Notes under the pieces: generated by a model | What the model saw: only the letters and a program-made list of their open reading frames with translations | What the model was told of the DNA's origin: nothing | Databases searched by the model: none | Position numbers and translations under genes: made by a program | Source of the DNA: Amborella trichopoda | Lineage: Eukaryota > Streptophyta > Magnoliopsida > Amborellales > Amborellaceae | Length of the DNA stretch: 64,000 nt | NCBI RefSeq assembly: GCF_000471905.2 | Contig: NW_006500103.1 | Location: 1,765,554 to 1,829,553 of the forward strand | Reading direction: 5' to 3' | Part shown: one piece after another, positions 35,664-53,846 of the stretch | Numbering within the stretch: the stretch's first letter is position 1 | Layout of the letters: every line of letters starts with the position of its first letter

Positions 35664-35975
35664 CATCATCATCATCATCATTATCATAGCCTTGTTCCAA
35701 TTAATTGAGGTCGGCCACACGAATCCTACTCCATCATATTGCCCTATTAAAGGTCATACCCTCAGTGAGGCCATAAGTCCCCATATCTTTTCGGACAACT
35801 ACCAACTACATCTTTTTGAGCCGACCCGTGTAGGTTCTGGGAATGCCCTAGCATAAACAGATATTGTTGGTTCATGATTCATAATACGTTTTGACAAAAT
35901 TTCATGTCGGCTGCCTACCTAACACAACCCAGCCCTTTTACTCGGGCATGGGATGGGTTAAGGGAAAGTTTAAGG
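35664..35975 (-). mobile_element. RTE tail joined to a second repeat block (possible SINE)
   Basis: A (CAT)n run and 35664-35825 match the RTE 3' end (minus orientation). The adjoining 35850-35975 does not match the RTE coding part. It does match 45025-45130, through GTAAA(A)GGG.TG.GTTGT.TTAGG, TAGGCAGCC(G/A)ACAT and AAATT.TG.CAAAAC. The same junction in both copies indicates one composite family, either a SINE using the RTE 3' end or an internally deleted RTE. Confidence 0.6.
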
Positions 35976-36466
35976 TCATCACCTTTCTTAGACCAAGTAT
36001 CTTGACAAACACATCAAAGTAAAATAAAAGAGTGTGCTATCACCTAATTTGCGTACATGGTAAAAGCATTACATCAAGAATAAGCAATTCTAACATCTTC
36101 AATAAATAGTTTGCATAAATCTTTTTTACGCAACACAAGCACATACATTTGCTCCAAGGATGGTTGCTTTCATTTCGATCTTGGGCACATTCCAAAAATG
36201 AAATATTTTATTCTACTATTGTTAATCTCTTTTAAAAGCACTCCAAACATCCAATTTATGGAAAAAGTAGTACATGTGACAAATCCATGAATGACGATAG
36301 AATGGTCCTAACTACCAGCCTGAAGAAACTTCATACAAAGACCACAACAAACGCATTTCCTAATATGGAAAACAAGAAATTAAAGGATAAAAACATTAGA
36401 TAAATAAATAATAACCTTAAACAAATCAACCAAAGCAATTACTGATGCAGAGAGCCAAATCATCAC

Positions 36467-39168
36467 CTTAAATTTCAGAGGTTTGACTAGTTGGAAAACC
36501 ACTGCATCCCCATCATTTAATTCATGGTCAATTGCAAATCCTCTCCATCCAGCACTTAATCCAGTCTTCTGAGCAAGAAAGTTTGTCTGGAATTCATTGC
36601 AATCTTCATCTTCCAAAGTAATTATAGCATCATTTTTTGGCAGGTTGGACTTACAAAAGCCCACAGGAAGTCCCTGTTCACATACTTTGGCAATCATAAA
36701 GACATTCCAATCTCTGCAGTACAGTAGTATTCCATAAAAATAGAGGAAACCAGAAAAAAAGTATGCATGTGTGCAACTGTGTATATAAGGATATATCCAT
36801 AAACAAATAAAGAAGATATATAGACACATATGCAAACACATACGACATGTATGAACACAAGTATTACGTGTGCACGTGGATGTGTATGATTGAGTGTGTC
36901 TATGTATAAGCATAGATTTGTGTGTTGGGTGTGGAGAGTACAGGTCATGGAATCTATTGCATGTGTGAGACTACAGACACGTGGGAATATATAACTAATA
37001 ACCTCACAAATAAGAAAAATAAACCTTGTGAGGGATGTCAAAGGTGATGGACACAAGAACTTCGTGTAGTGTTTACACTTACAAGCCAAAAGCCAACTTT
37101 GACATGCGAGTGAAGCATAGGTTTCACAAAACTAGGGTAGATAGGTTCCAAATTTGACTGTAGGACTTCGGCTCTTTCTATAGCTTTTGTCCTAGCTCCA
37201 TCCGATATATGGCTTCGATCTAACAATGCCCTCCTCTTGTAGATCCTACCAGAATAACCATAAATAACATTAGAACACGTGAAACCAGCAAGCTAATGCA
37301 AAGTATGTGAAAGAAGCATGCATTGCATAGATACACAGACTAACCTTCGTGGCATCTCCATATATTCATATTTTACCTGTAAATAATTACCTTTTATCAG
37401 TCTACAAAAGTTTGGATCGATATGTTATCCACTTAAGATCTTTAAAAAAAAAAAAAAGTCCAAATAATACCACAAATGTATGAGATATATTGTGGAATTT
37501 TCTTGCAACCAGACCGGCACATCCCAACCCGTGGCTTGGTAGGTTGGTCCAAATAAAAGACCGGTTTAGTCGATAACCAATCAAAATCAATGTTTGACTG
37601 ATTTCTCTCCTCCGGTCCGTCAAGACAGGTTTAATCAATAACATATCAAAATCAATGTTTGTCTGATTTCTCTCCGGTCCGTCAACTCTACATTCAACTT
37701 AAGTTACCATAGAAAAATTAACTTTACATTCATCTTCAAACATCAGATCATGCAAAAACTACTCAATAAAAAGTAATCGAGCCATATATGGTAGACTTCT
37801 TCCAGCTAGATTGTGCTTGCTTTGGTGTGGCCTGCTGTTCCAACAACAGTTCCATTAAAAAGATGAATAACAGTTTAAGTTGCTATCGACATGACAGGAA
37901 TTCTTGCCATCTTTCACTACTTCTTTGCATGCTAACATCATATTTACATTAAAGGAAAAAGCAGTTAGAGACGTCAAGGTTTGCTTCTTCTAGGATCACT
38001 TGCCAAATCTTTTTAAAGGCATGATTCAAAATCTGGGTTTAACTGCAAAAAGGAAAACAATGATTAAAAAGGGGAAATGGACAAGAACAACGTTCTGAAC
38101 CAATGTAAAAATATATTACTTCTTTACTAGATTTCGAAACATTTCACAAATAACAGCCTTATTTCTGATGTTTTAAAAATAACAGCAGCTATGGACATTG
38201 TATAACATTTTTCTACGATTACAAACAGAAACCTGATATCACAATCATGCTTCCTTGTACTGAATCTTTTATTGCCACCCATCTATTGTTTTTATATATT
38301 GTAACAGGATGCATCTGCTAGTGACGTAAAAGCAGTTATTTTCATGTAAGAACCTTTTTTTAGCGAAAAATTAAGCTCCTATGACCGTTATTTCAATGTA
38401 ATAGCCATTTTTAACCATAGAATCCATTCATTTATCCGACATTGGCACAAAACACCACTTGTCAAAACAAAAGGAAAAAATATCCACAATTTCCTTAAAT
38501 AGGGGGCCAAAAAGGGGTAATAAGAAACGGAAAAGTATACTGTAAGATCAATTACCTTTGTTACAAGCAGCTCGAAATCACTATTTGCCGTTGGATGTGA
38601 AATTGGCGCGGCTAGGGGCATACCATCAATGGCTGAAAGTTGCAAGAGAAAAATATTTCAACATTGTGACATACCCCAAGCTGTCGGATTTCACTGCTAA
38701 AAGTGATTGTGACCTCCTTTTACCAAAGATAAATGGTCCTCTAGTATACCACCCCGAAAGATAAATTGTCTTCTAGCAAACAATCCCATGAAAAATACCA
38801 TGTCTAAAATAGTAAAGTGTTCGAGCAAGAAGATTCTTACCTCTTTATAACTTGCAGCTGGCATGGCTGCAACCCTTGATGACCTCCTTACTTCTACAAG
38901 TCCCATATCGATCCTCGGGGTCTTGGGCTTGCAGTACTTAGACTGAAAAACAGAAGAACAAAACACGAAGTAAAGAAAAATGCACATCCATTGGTAATAA
39001 AAATGAGCAAGAAAAAATGATTTCGAGACAACGAACGGGCGATGGCTTGGGGCAAGATTTTTTCAGGGTTTGAGAGAGTGCAGCAAGATTGAGCTCTTGC
39101 ATTCGCCTCCTATTCTCCTCCAACCTTTGCTTCCGGAACTCCTCATACGCAGGTTCAACAGCAGCCAT
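36467..39168 (-). CDS. B3 domain transcription factor (At3g19184/At5g42700 type), terminal exon not found
   Basis: Five exons join in frame on the minus strand: 39168-39037, 38942-38841, 37376-37345, 37245-37083 and 36673-36467 (636 nt, 212 codons). The start is MAAVEPAYEEFRKQRLEENR. A basic segment follows (VRRSSRVA, about residues 63-70), then KYEYMEMPRRIYKRR. The B3 DNA-binding domain runs from about 126 (PSFVKPMLHSHV) to 212, with GFWLGLPVGFC, LPKND, GWRGFAIDHEL and DGDAVVF. This is the order in the small plant B3 group often listed as Os06g0194400-like. It should be a nuclear DNA-binding regulator; targets are unknown. The family has VTGGFWL where this gene has VKVGFWL. After LKFK a GTGATG donor is assumed; the usual VYIIR-type last strand and stop were not located to the left. 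Reading through instead adds about 30 unrelated residues. Confidence 0.88.
37559..37684. repeat. Tandem duplication, about 63-bp unit, in B3 gene intron 2
   Basis: The block GGTTTAGTCGATAACCAATC.. ending CGGTCCGTCAA recurs directly as GGTTTAATCAATAACATATC.. ending CGGTCCGTCAA. The surrounding 37500-37700 sequence carries CCGGTYNRGTC motifs shared with other worn repeats in the window. Confidence 0.8.
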
Positions 39169-39495
39169 GGCTGAATCAAAACCCTATCTTCATCATAAAA
39201 GAACTCATAAATATGCTAAAATAGGCCATTAGGACCCTAGTTTTTCAGATAAGAAAGGTCATGGAACTCAAAAAATGCCCACCTTCACTGTGATGAATGA
39301 CTACTCGAGCTTGCAAACAGAAGAAATCAACAAAAGAGAGCCGTGAGAACCTCTGAAAAAGCTTGGAATCCGACCGTTTAAAACCCCAAAAAAATTGAGC
39401 TCTCTCGCTGCTAGGATTTGAATTTGTACGGCTACTGTGGTGGAGAGACAAGCGCGAAAAACAGAGCGAATTCAAAATATTGCCTCTCTCGAGTG

Positions 39496-39503
39496 ACACG
39501 TGT
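39496..39503. promoter_or_regulatory. G-box/ABRE-like ACACGTGT upstream of the B3 gene
   Basis: The palindrome ACACGTGT contains a perfect CACGTG core. It lies about 330 bp upstream of the B3 start codon, near the probable leader of the transcript. The core is a known site for bZIP and bHLH factors; use here is inferred from position only. A leader intron ending GATTCAG just before the ATG is also plausible. Confidence 0.4.
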
Positions 39504-39509
39504 AGCGCA

Positions 39510-41198
39510 TTACTACCTGTGTTTTGCCAAAAGATTTCGTACTATCGCATGCACATACTGTTCATTATTTATAAGGTAAAACTCTACCGAGGAGTACTTT
39601 AAATGCCTTGATATTCGGAGTGTCAAAAATTCTTAAGATGGCCTTGCATTCCATTTTCATTTCTGATTATAAGTTTTTAAACTTCAAAATTCATTCAAAT
39701 CAAGTGGATCTATAAACACATAAAAATCTAAAAAATGGACAATAAAGATAATGTGTTGCAATATGCTCTGTTTTTGGAAATTGAAATATGTTTTTTTTTT
39801 TTTTCACATATACATCTTGATGTGGATATGGGCAATTAGAGGGCTTTCCAACATTAAAACATTCTTTTATGATGGATTTTTGGGTTCATTTAAATTCTAC
39901 ATGTTAAGGGTGTGATCTTATATAAACCTTATCCTTAAAATAATCATAGGGTCATTATTGAGTGGATCCCAAAATTTACAATTTTCACCCTAGGGAATGT
40001 ATATGACACGATCTTGAAGCAAAGTTCGCAAAATCGAGTCGGAACGGTTCCCGAACATGGGCCTGGAAGCAGGTTAACCGCCTTAACTGGTAAATCGGAG
40101 CAATTCAACTGTTCTAATTTGGCAAGTCCCAGGTGGTAAAAAAAGCATTGAAAAAAATAAAGAAGATAAAAAAGATGTACTAAAATATTCAAATCATATC
40201 AATAATGACTAAAACAAAGCATATTCAAATGAAGTTAAAAATTAATAAAAAAAATGAATTTTAATGAATAGATTTGTTCTTAGGGGTATTTTTAATTTTT
40301 TTTTTAAATGATGAGACAATATAAAAGTAAGTATTATTGATAAAAACAATTTTTAATTTTTACCATGATGTAACGAATATTAAAAAATACCTTACAAAGC
40401 AAATTTCTTATTTTTTAGAATTTATATATATTTTTATTTATTTTTTAAATATTGATTGATCACTAAAACCGCCCAAAAACATAACTGGTCAGCAGCTAGT
40501 CCTAATTTAACAGGGTGGTTATCAGTTAGATTGTCCAGTTTGTCTAACAATGTCTTGAAGCACTATATAAATGATCATGTTTCCTAGTGAGGAAAAGTTT
40601 GGCAGCTAGTCCTAATTTAACAGGGTGGTTATCAGTTAGATTGTCCAGTTTGTCTAACAATGTCTTGAAGCACTATATAAATGATCATGTTTCCTAGTGA
40701 GGAAAAGTTCGGTGTGGGCCTTTGGCTTCGATCATCCAAAGATAAAAAGGATGAAGCTTTTATAGGGCCTAGCCTTTATGAAAATAAAATAAAAGCTTAT
40801 GGAAAGCATTTGCAGCAATGAAAATCTCCACGGTGGATCTAAATCAATTTTCAACGTTGAAAATAAAATTCGAAACTTAAAAAATAGTACAAATCTTGTA
40901 AATTTATGAACAATTAAATTTTGGGTGAAATGGACGATTTAGATAATTTGTTACAATACACATGATTTTAAAGCTTCAAATACTATTTTTATTTACCAAC
41001 TAATATGTTCAAGCAAAGAGGATCGATGTAAAAATTTTCCAATGTTTAAATTGTAATTTTTGATGTATTACAAGGTGAGGCTTTATTTTATTTTGATAGG
41101 GCTGCACTGCATCAAGCTATTTTCTCCACTAAATAGAATGCAACCCAACTTCAATAAATAGGGCTGCAACCCTATAAAAACCAGATCCAAAAAAATAT
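39510..41198. other. Divergent intergenic region between the B3 and METTL4-like genes
   Basis: AT-rich sequence contains worn MITE-like material. The part at about 39560-39930 ends in GATCTTATATAAACC like the Mutator-like family at 41199. The block at about 40740-41105 has AGCTTTTATAGGGCCTAGCC at one end and GGTGAGGCTTTATTTTATTT at the other. Ends are not firm. No gene is supported. Confidence 0.5.
40492..40711. repeat. Nearly exact 120-bp tandem duplication
   Basis: The unit 40492-40611 is repeated from 40612, identical through 40711 apart from a single T/C difference near 40710. It starts GCAGCTAGTCCTAATTTAAC and ends GTGAGGAAAAGTT. The near identity points to a very recent event, or to an assembly duplication. 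Confidence 0.95.
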
Positions 41199-41576
41199 GG
41201 GAGAAGTTTATGTACAGCTGAGGTTCTAAACGAATCAAATTAGAGCCAACCTCGAAAGTTCAACTATAAGAGGTTGTTTTGATGTCTAAATATTTTTAAA
41301 CTAATCATCTTGATATCAAGTTGCATGTATATGAGAAAAAAATGGATTCCAAAATTTGGAATTTATGTATCTTGTAACGTATTTTTTTTTACTATCAATT
41401 TTTAATTTTTCATAGATTACACTTTTTTTTAAGCTTTAAATTTTATCGTTAAGGATGAAAATATATTTTAAGGATATCACAAATATTTTTAATATTGAAA
41501 CCATATTTCTGGATGCTATTTGAAGGTGCGTTTTACTTTAATTGTTTAGAGCCTCGGCTATATACAGACCGCACCT
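41199..41576. mobile_element. Mutator-like MITE, 378 bp, 204 bp upstream of the METTL4-like start codon
   Basis: The ends GGGAGAAGTTTATGTACAGC and GCTATATACAGACCGCACCT are imperfect inverted repeats about 26 bp long or more. An exact 9-bp target duplication AAAAAATAT flanks them (41190-41198 and 41577-41585), as expected for Mutator-like elements. The interior resembles 58197-58567. It is non-coding and probably sits in the promoter of the methyltransferase gene. Confidence 0.85.
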
Positions 41577-41779
41577 AAAAAATATCGACGTATAGAATGG
41601 CTGAAAAATTTTAGTTCCCGTGAGAGTGTGTTATACGCTCTATTTCACTTGCACAAGCCGTAAAATTTTGACATTTTTTAGCAGCAGCTGTTTAGTACTC
41701 TCTCTAAAATGGTGGGTTGAGCTTTCTGCAACTATGCCTGTGGCATTTTCCTTTCATTTATCTGTAACAAAAGTGCCAA

Positions 41780-49528
<7,749 letters not shown>

Positions 49529-49612
49529 GGAATTATAATGTGCGTGTGTGGGTGAGAGAGAGAGTGAGAGAGAGAGAGAGAGAGGGAATCATTTGTAGAT
49601 GTGGGGCTTTAG

Positions 49613-49842
49613 ATTAGCATCGTAGTTGCCTATGCTAAATGCAAGAACATAATGTGCATTGCAGAGGGGCTTTGTGATTAAACCTTACTGAGGTAGTTCT
49701 CTATCTCTCTATCATCCTTTAATTCCAATTAGCATCTAAGTGGCCTATGTTTAATGCAAGAGCATAATTAGCATCGCAGAGGGGCTTTGTGATTAAATTT
49801 TTTGCAGAGGTAGTTCACTCTCTCAATCATCCTTTATTTCAT
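49613..49842. repeat. 115-bp tandem duplication in the METTL4-like 3' region
   Basis: Copies 49613-49727 and 49728-49842 share ATTAGCATC, TGCAAGA.CATAAT, GCAGAGGGGCTTTGTGATTA and ATCATCCTTTA. They begin about 85 bp after the stop codon, so they probably lie in the 3' UTR. Confidence 0.85.
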
Positions 49843-50069
49843 ATTGTGGTTCATTTTAGCTCATTGAAGAGAGTGGGAATAGGGTAATCTTTTCATTGTG
49901 GTCTTGTCCTCCATTTTTTGTCCGTTGAATGAATCTCTGGAATTATTTATATTAGTTTTTATACGGTTTTGACGATGCCTCTCTAGTGTACCATGTAACA
50001 CACACCTGTGGGCCAAAACGATAATGCAACCATAGGCACCCATTGTATGCATCATTTTTTTTAGGGGTT

Positions 50070-50236
50070 ATTTTGTCGGCATATTAAGTCAAAAGGGTGG
50101 GATATTAGGTCATAGGGATCTGATTAAGGGTATGGCCTATAATAAAGGGAAATGGCGGAACGTGACTTATGTAGCCGAACCATCTAACCTAGATGGTTGG
50201 GAGAATGCTTGAATGGTTGCGATGATGATGATGATG
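50070..50236 (+). mobile_element. Short RTE-related 3' fragment
   Basis: GGGATCTGATTAAGGGTATG, GGCGGAACGTGACTTATGTA, GCCGAACC and a final (GATGAT)n run resemble the last 150 bp of the RTE family. It is diverged and lacks coding sequence. Confidence 0.55.
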
Positions 50237-50239
50237 GTT

Positions 50240-51590
50240 TAGTGATAGGGAGGTTAGCTTTAAATAAAGTGTTAATTGTACAGCTTTCTAACTGGCTACT
50301 TTTTTTTTTTAAATGGTTTTTTTTTTTTTCTAGAAGTAGGGGAGACATTTTATAAAAACAAAGGTGATATTCCTTAGAAAATTATCATTGATATAAGTAC
50401 CTTTAGTATCATGATCACTTATCCTCTTATGCCCTTACAAGTGACTCAATACCTTAAAAAACTGATCAAACTTCGAGAGAATAAGGTTGTTTTGAGTAGG
50501 GAAAGTATGTAAGGAGATTGGTTTCCTTTGGTACAAAAATGTCATGATCAATCCTAGCTATTATGCTGCTAGGGTTTTATACCATTACTATAAGATTTTG
50601 AATATATATATACACCTCTACGTATTTAATTTTGCATTGATGGCTGATTGTGACTTTTGTTATTTACACTCCTTATCTTTTGAAAACCTAGAACTACTCT
50701 GGGTATATTTTCTATCTATACCATAAAAATGGATGGAACTTTTAAGCAATGATATTCTCACCTTTCCTTTGGGTGGAAAAGCAAATTATGCACCTGCCAA
50801 TTGCCGCGGTGGCTAGCCCATGGGCTTTTGGGTAGGGCTCCATTTGGGCTGGGTTCAGGGTTGAGTCCAAGATCAGCAGCTTGGACCATCATTTGTTGGC
50901 CTGATACTTTATAGTTTATATGGGTATATTATATGATATATGATCTAAAGTTCATACTTTTTATAATCTGTAGACCATATAACATCTATATATATTTATT
51001 TATTTTGAATAATATACTATAAGACCTTTTTACATCTATGTGTGTAAGATTTTAGATGATCACCATTAAATTTTGATACGGATTTTTAAAAAAGTTATTT
51101 GTAAACCAATTCATTCAAGTTCTACACTCATGTGATAACTTTTTTAAAGATTTGTGTTAAAATTTAATGGTGATTCTTTAATGTCTTACTCATATGGGTA
51201 CGAAAGGGTCTTATAGTGTCATTATTCATTTATTTTATAATCATATCATAAGATTTTATACATATGCTTTCCCATATCTCCATTCACTATGAATTTTGGA
51301 AAGTTAAATGTAATCATTTAAAAATAATATCTAAATTTATTTTTCTGAAAATAATAAGTAAGTCTCGAGTGTGAGTGGATACCAAAATTTTGAATCAGAA
51401 GAACCTTATCTCATAGCCGAGGGAGTAAGTACACAGTATGCTTATGTGGGAGTATTACCCTTAGATTATCCAAGGGGGTAAGTATGCAGTATGCTCCCCC
51501 GAGAACCTGGATCCTGTTGGGAGCATACTAGACCGGCAGAGAGGTTCACAGGGAGAAGGAGCGCAAGTTTCGCAGCTAATACATCTATTT
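50240..51590. other. Gene-free AT-rich stretch
   Basis: No coding region or complete element was recognised. A short GGGCTGGGTTCAGGG segment near 50840 may be a worn hAT-MITE end. An AGTATGCAGTATGCT block near 51420-51500 is repeated twice. Confidence 0.55.
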
Positions 51591-52465
51591 TGTCCCTCAC
51601 GGAGGAAATTTAAGGGAAAAGAAAGAAAATAAATTGGCGGCTTCTCGAACCCTAGAATCTCTCTCTCGCACCAACCGTTGCAACCGAGCCCTCTCCTTCT
51701 CTCTCTAAGTCCCTGCTAAATTCTTTCTCTTCCAATATTTTTCTTATTCTTTTTTCCATTGATTCAATTCTTAGGATTAATATATATTGCGGAATGCAAG
51801 GCTTCTGTTGACCCTGAAAGCTGAACGTTTGAGGCTCAAGTAACCGCGGAAACAGCCTCAAACGTCAAAAGAGTGAGATTCTGAATCCATTTATTTGTTT
51901 TCTTCAAGAGTTGTTTTTTTCGGTTCTTGAACAATCTCCACTTATTTTCATATTACACTTTTAGGAGATGTTTACCATTCATTTATGTCAAATCTTTGCT
52001 ATAAGCTTCAATATTTCGTATTCACTATTTAGATTTGTTATTTTGCTGATGTTATTTTCTAAAATTAGCTTTTGAAATCGATAATTGGCTCTGATTTTTA
52101 TTTTATCATTGGAAAACTAAAATTAAATGGCTTGCAAATAGTGGTGAGAATGGTAGAGAAATCTGCAATTTTGTGGACTTTTTTATTTGGAAATTGATTA
52201 TGTGCAAATTTCGGTCCCGGCCAGGCTCGGGCATCAAAAGTTTAGGGTTTTATACTCTGTGCAAATTAGGGCTTTCTCATTAATCTTGTTCTATAGAAAC
52301 CAGGATTTCTTGTTTCGGACTTTTGTGAACTGATATGGTTTCTCCTGAGCAGAGATCATGGATGATGGATCATAGATACGAGGGGAAGTTTTCATAGGTC
52401 ATAGAAGCGATTTGCAGTTAGTGGGTTCAAGAAATTTATCTGGTTGTAGGAAGGGAGAAGGAGAT

Positions 52466-52636
52466 ATGGGGATCATAAAGAGCAGCTTCTCGTTCCTTGT
52501 GGGCACAATGTGTGGTGTGTATATTGCTCAGAACTACAATGTTCCAAACATCGCAAAACTAATGAACACTGGTATTATCATGGCAAAGCATATTGAAGAA
52601 ATTTACAGGAAGCCCAAGAAGAGAGATGAAGATTAG
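52466..52636 (+). CDS. DUF4535 small conserved plant protein
   Basis: A 56-residue frame begins MGIIKSSFSFLVGTMCGVYI and continues AQNYNVPNIAKL, MAKHIEEIYRKP, KKRDED. This is the compact DUF4535 family of plants, whose members are normally 50-60 residues. The first 20-25 residues are hydrophobic enough for a signal anchor or short membrane segment; the tail is charged. Function is unknown. The frame is open from 52412, but the conserved start is the ATG at 52466. An upstream leader exon in 51600-51870 (CGAACCCTAGAATCTCTCTC) joined through an intron ending CTGAGCAG near 52354 is plausible. It lies between the METTL4-like gene and its decayed copy. Confidence 0.85.
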   Translation: MGIIKSSFSFLVGTMCGVYIAQNYNVPNIAKLMNTGIIMAKHIEEIYRKPKKRDED

Positions 52637-53579
52637 TTCTACATAGGGTTCCTTTCTCCCAATTTCTTTTGTTTGGGGATGACGGCTTCAAGTCAATCTG
52701 CTTTTTTGCAATAGTGGTCAACACAATGGGTATAAGTATTGCAATTTAGCCTAATTTTGTTTCTCCCCATGATTCTGGATAAAGAAAAAATTGTTTCAGG
52801 GGAATTTGGCTTTTTGACCATTTATTGAGAATGTCTTTTTAACATCTAATTTTTTTATCCGTGGAGGTGTTATATATTTTTTGTTTTTCTATTATTCATT
52901 GTTTTATTTGGGATTAATTGGATATGATGCTAGTGTGTTTTCTTTTATCATTGTAAATCTGGCGATTTTTTCTAATCACCAGTTTCTGAAACTTGACAAG
53001 ATTATTGATCTTTTATGTCGATTCTACCATATGTTATGGAAGAACTGGTCGTCAATCCAAGGAAAACCTGCTCACCAACAAAACAGTGTTTGTATTTTTG
53101 GAATGATGTTAGTACCAACTATTCCAAATCTTGGGTTAGGTTATTTTATAAATTTGAATGCTTTAATCTTTCCAAACACTAAGTGATGCACTATTGCAAT
53201 TCTATATCAAGTAGCTGTGTCAATCATGTTAGGATCCTCTAAAAGCTTGTAGTGCACATTTGAAACTGATATGCTGAATTTGTTCCTTGTGTTACTTGAT
53301 ACTATACAATTTGGTTTCGTACTAGATTGCTTGAGAGAAATTTGGAATGTCGTCGTTAAGAAGTGGGAGTAGTAATAGGATTGTTTCTCTCATTGTGAGA
53401 ATTAAACAATGGGCATGGTCCTTTTTCAGATTATATGAGTATTAAAATCCAAATTATCGCAATCGAAGGTGACAGGAAATCTCATGTTTTGGTATTAAGC
53501 AATTCTTTTTTTGATTATTTGACACATTGTATTAAAGTAAGAATCTATAGCTGGCAAAATGCCATAGTTTGTACAAAAT

Positions 53580-53812
53580 TTAGAATGACGCCTCTACTGT
53601 ATATGAAATGTTGGTTGTAGCTGTGACTATTGCATTTAATCAAAATCTCTTACAAAACTTCACAGGTGCAGCCTGTCCAGCACCGCAAGGAAATTACTAT
53701 GCCGCTATTTAATAATTTAGTCACCATTAGGACAGTTGATGATAAGAAGGAAAAATTTCTTGACATCTTGTATGCTGCCCTGGAAAAGCAGCTACCACAT
53801 GGTAGGGGGACA

Positions 53813-53846
<34 letters not shown>

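Noticed and set aside
36678-37089. Open frames overlapping B3 intron 4 (131 and 177 codons)
   Set aside because: Only the 36467-36673 part is conserved B3 sequence; the rest is intron read through, rich in CA/TG repeats.
38558-38641. Possible extra B3 exon reading AIDGMPLAAPISHPTANSDF on the minus strand
   Set aside because: Its acceptor phase does not fit the preceding exon. Skipping it gives YKE-VKYEYMEMPRR, which matches the family.
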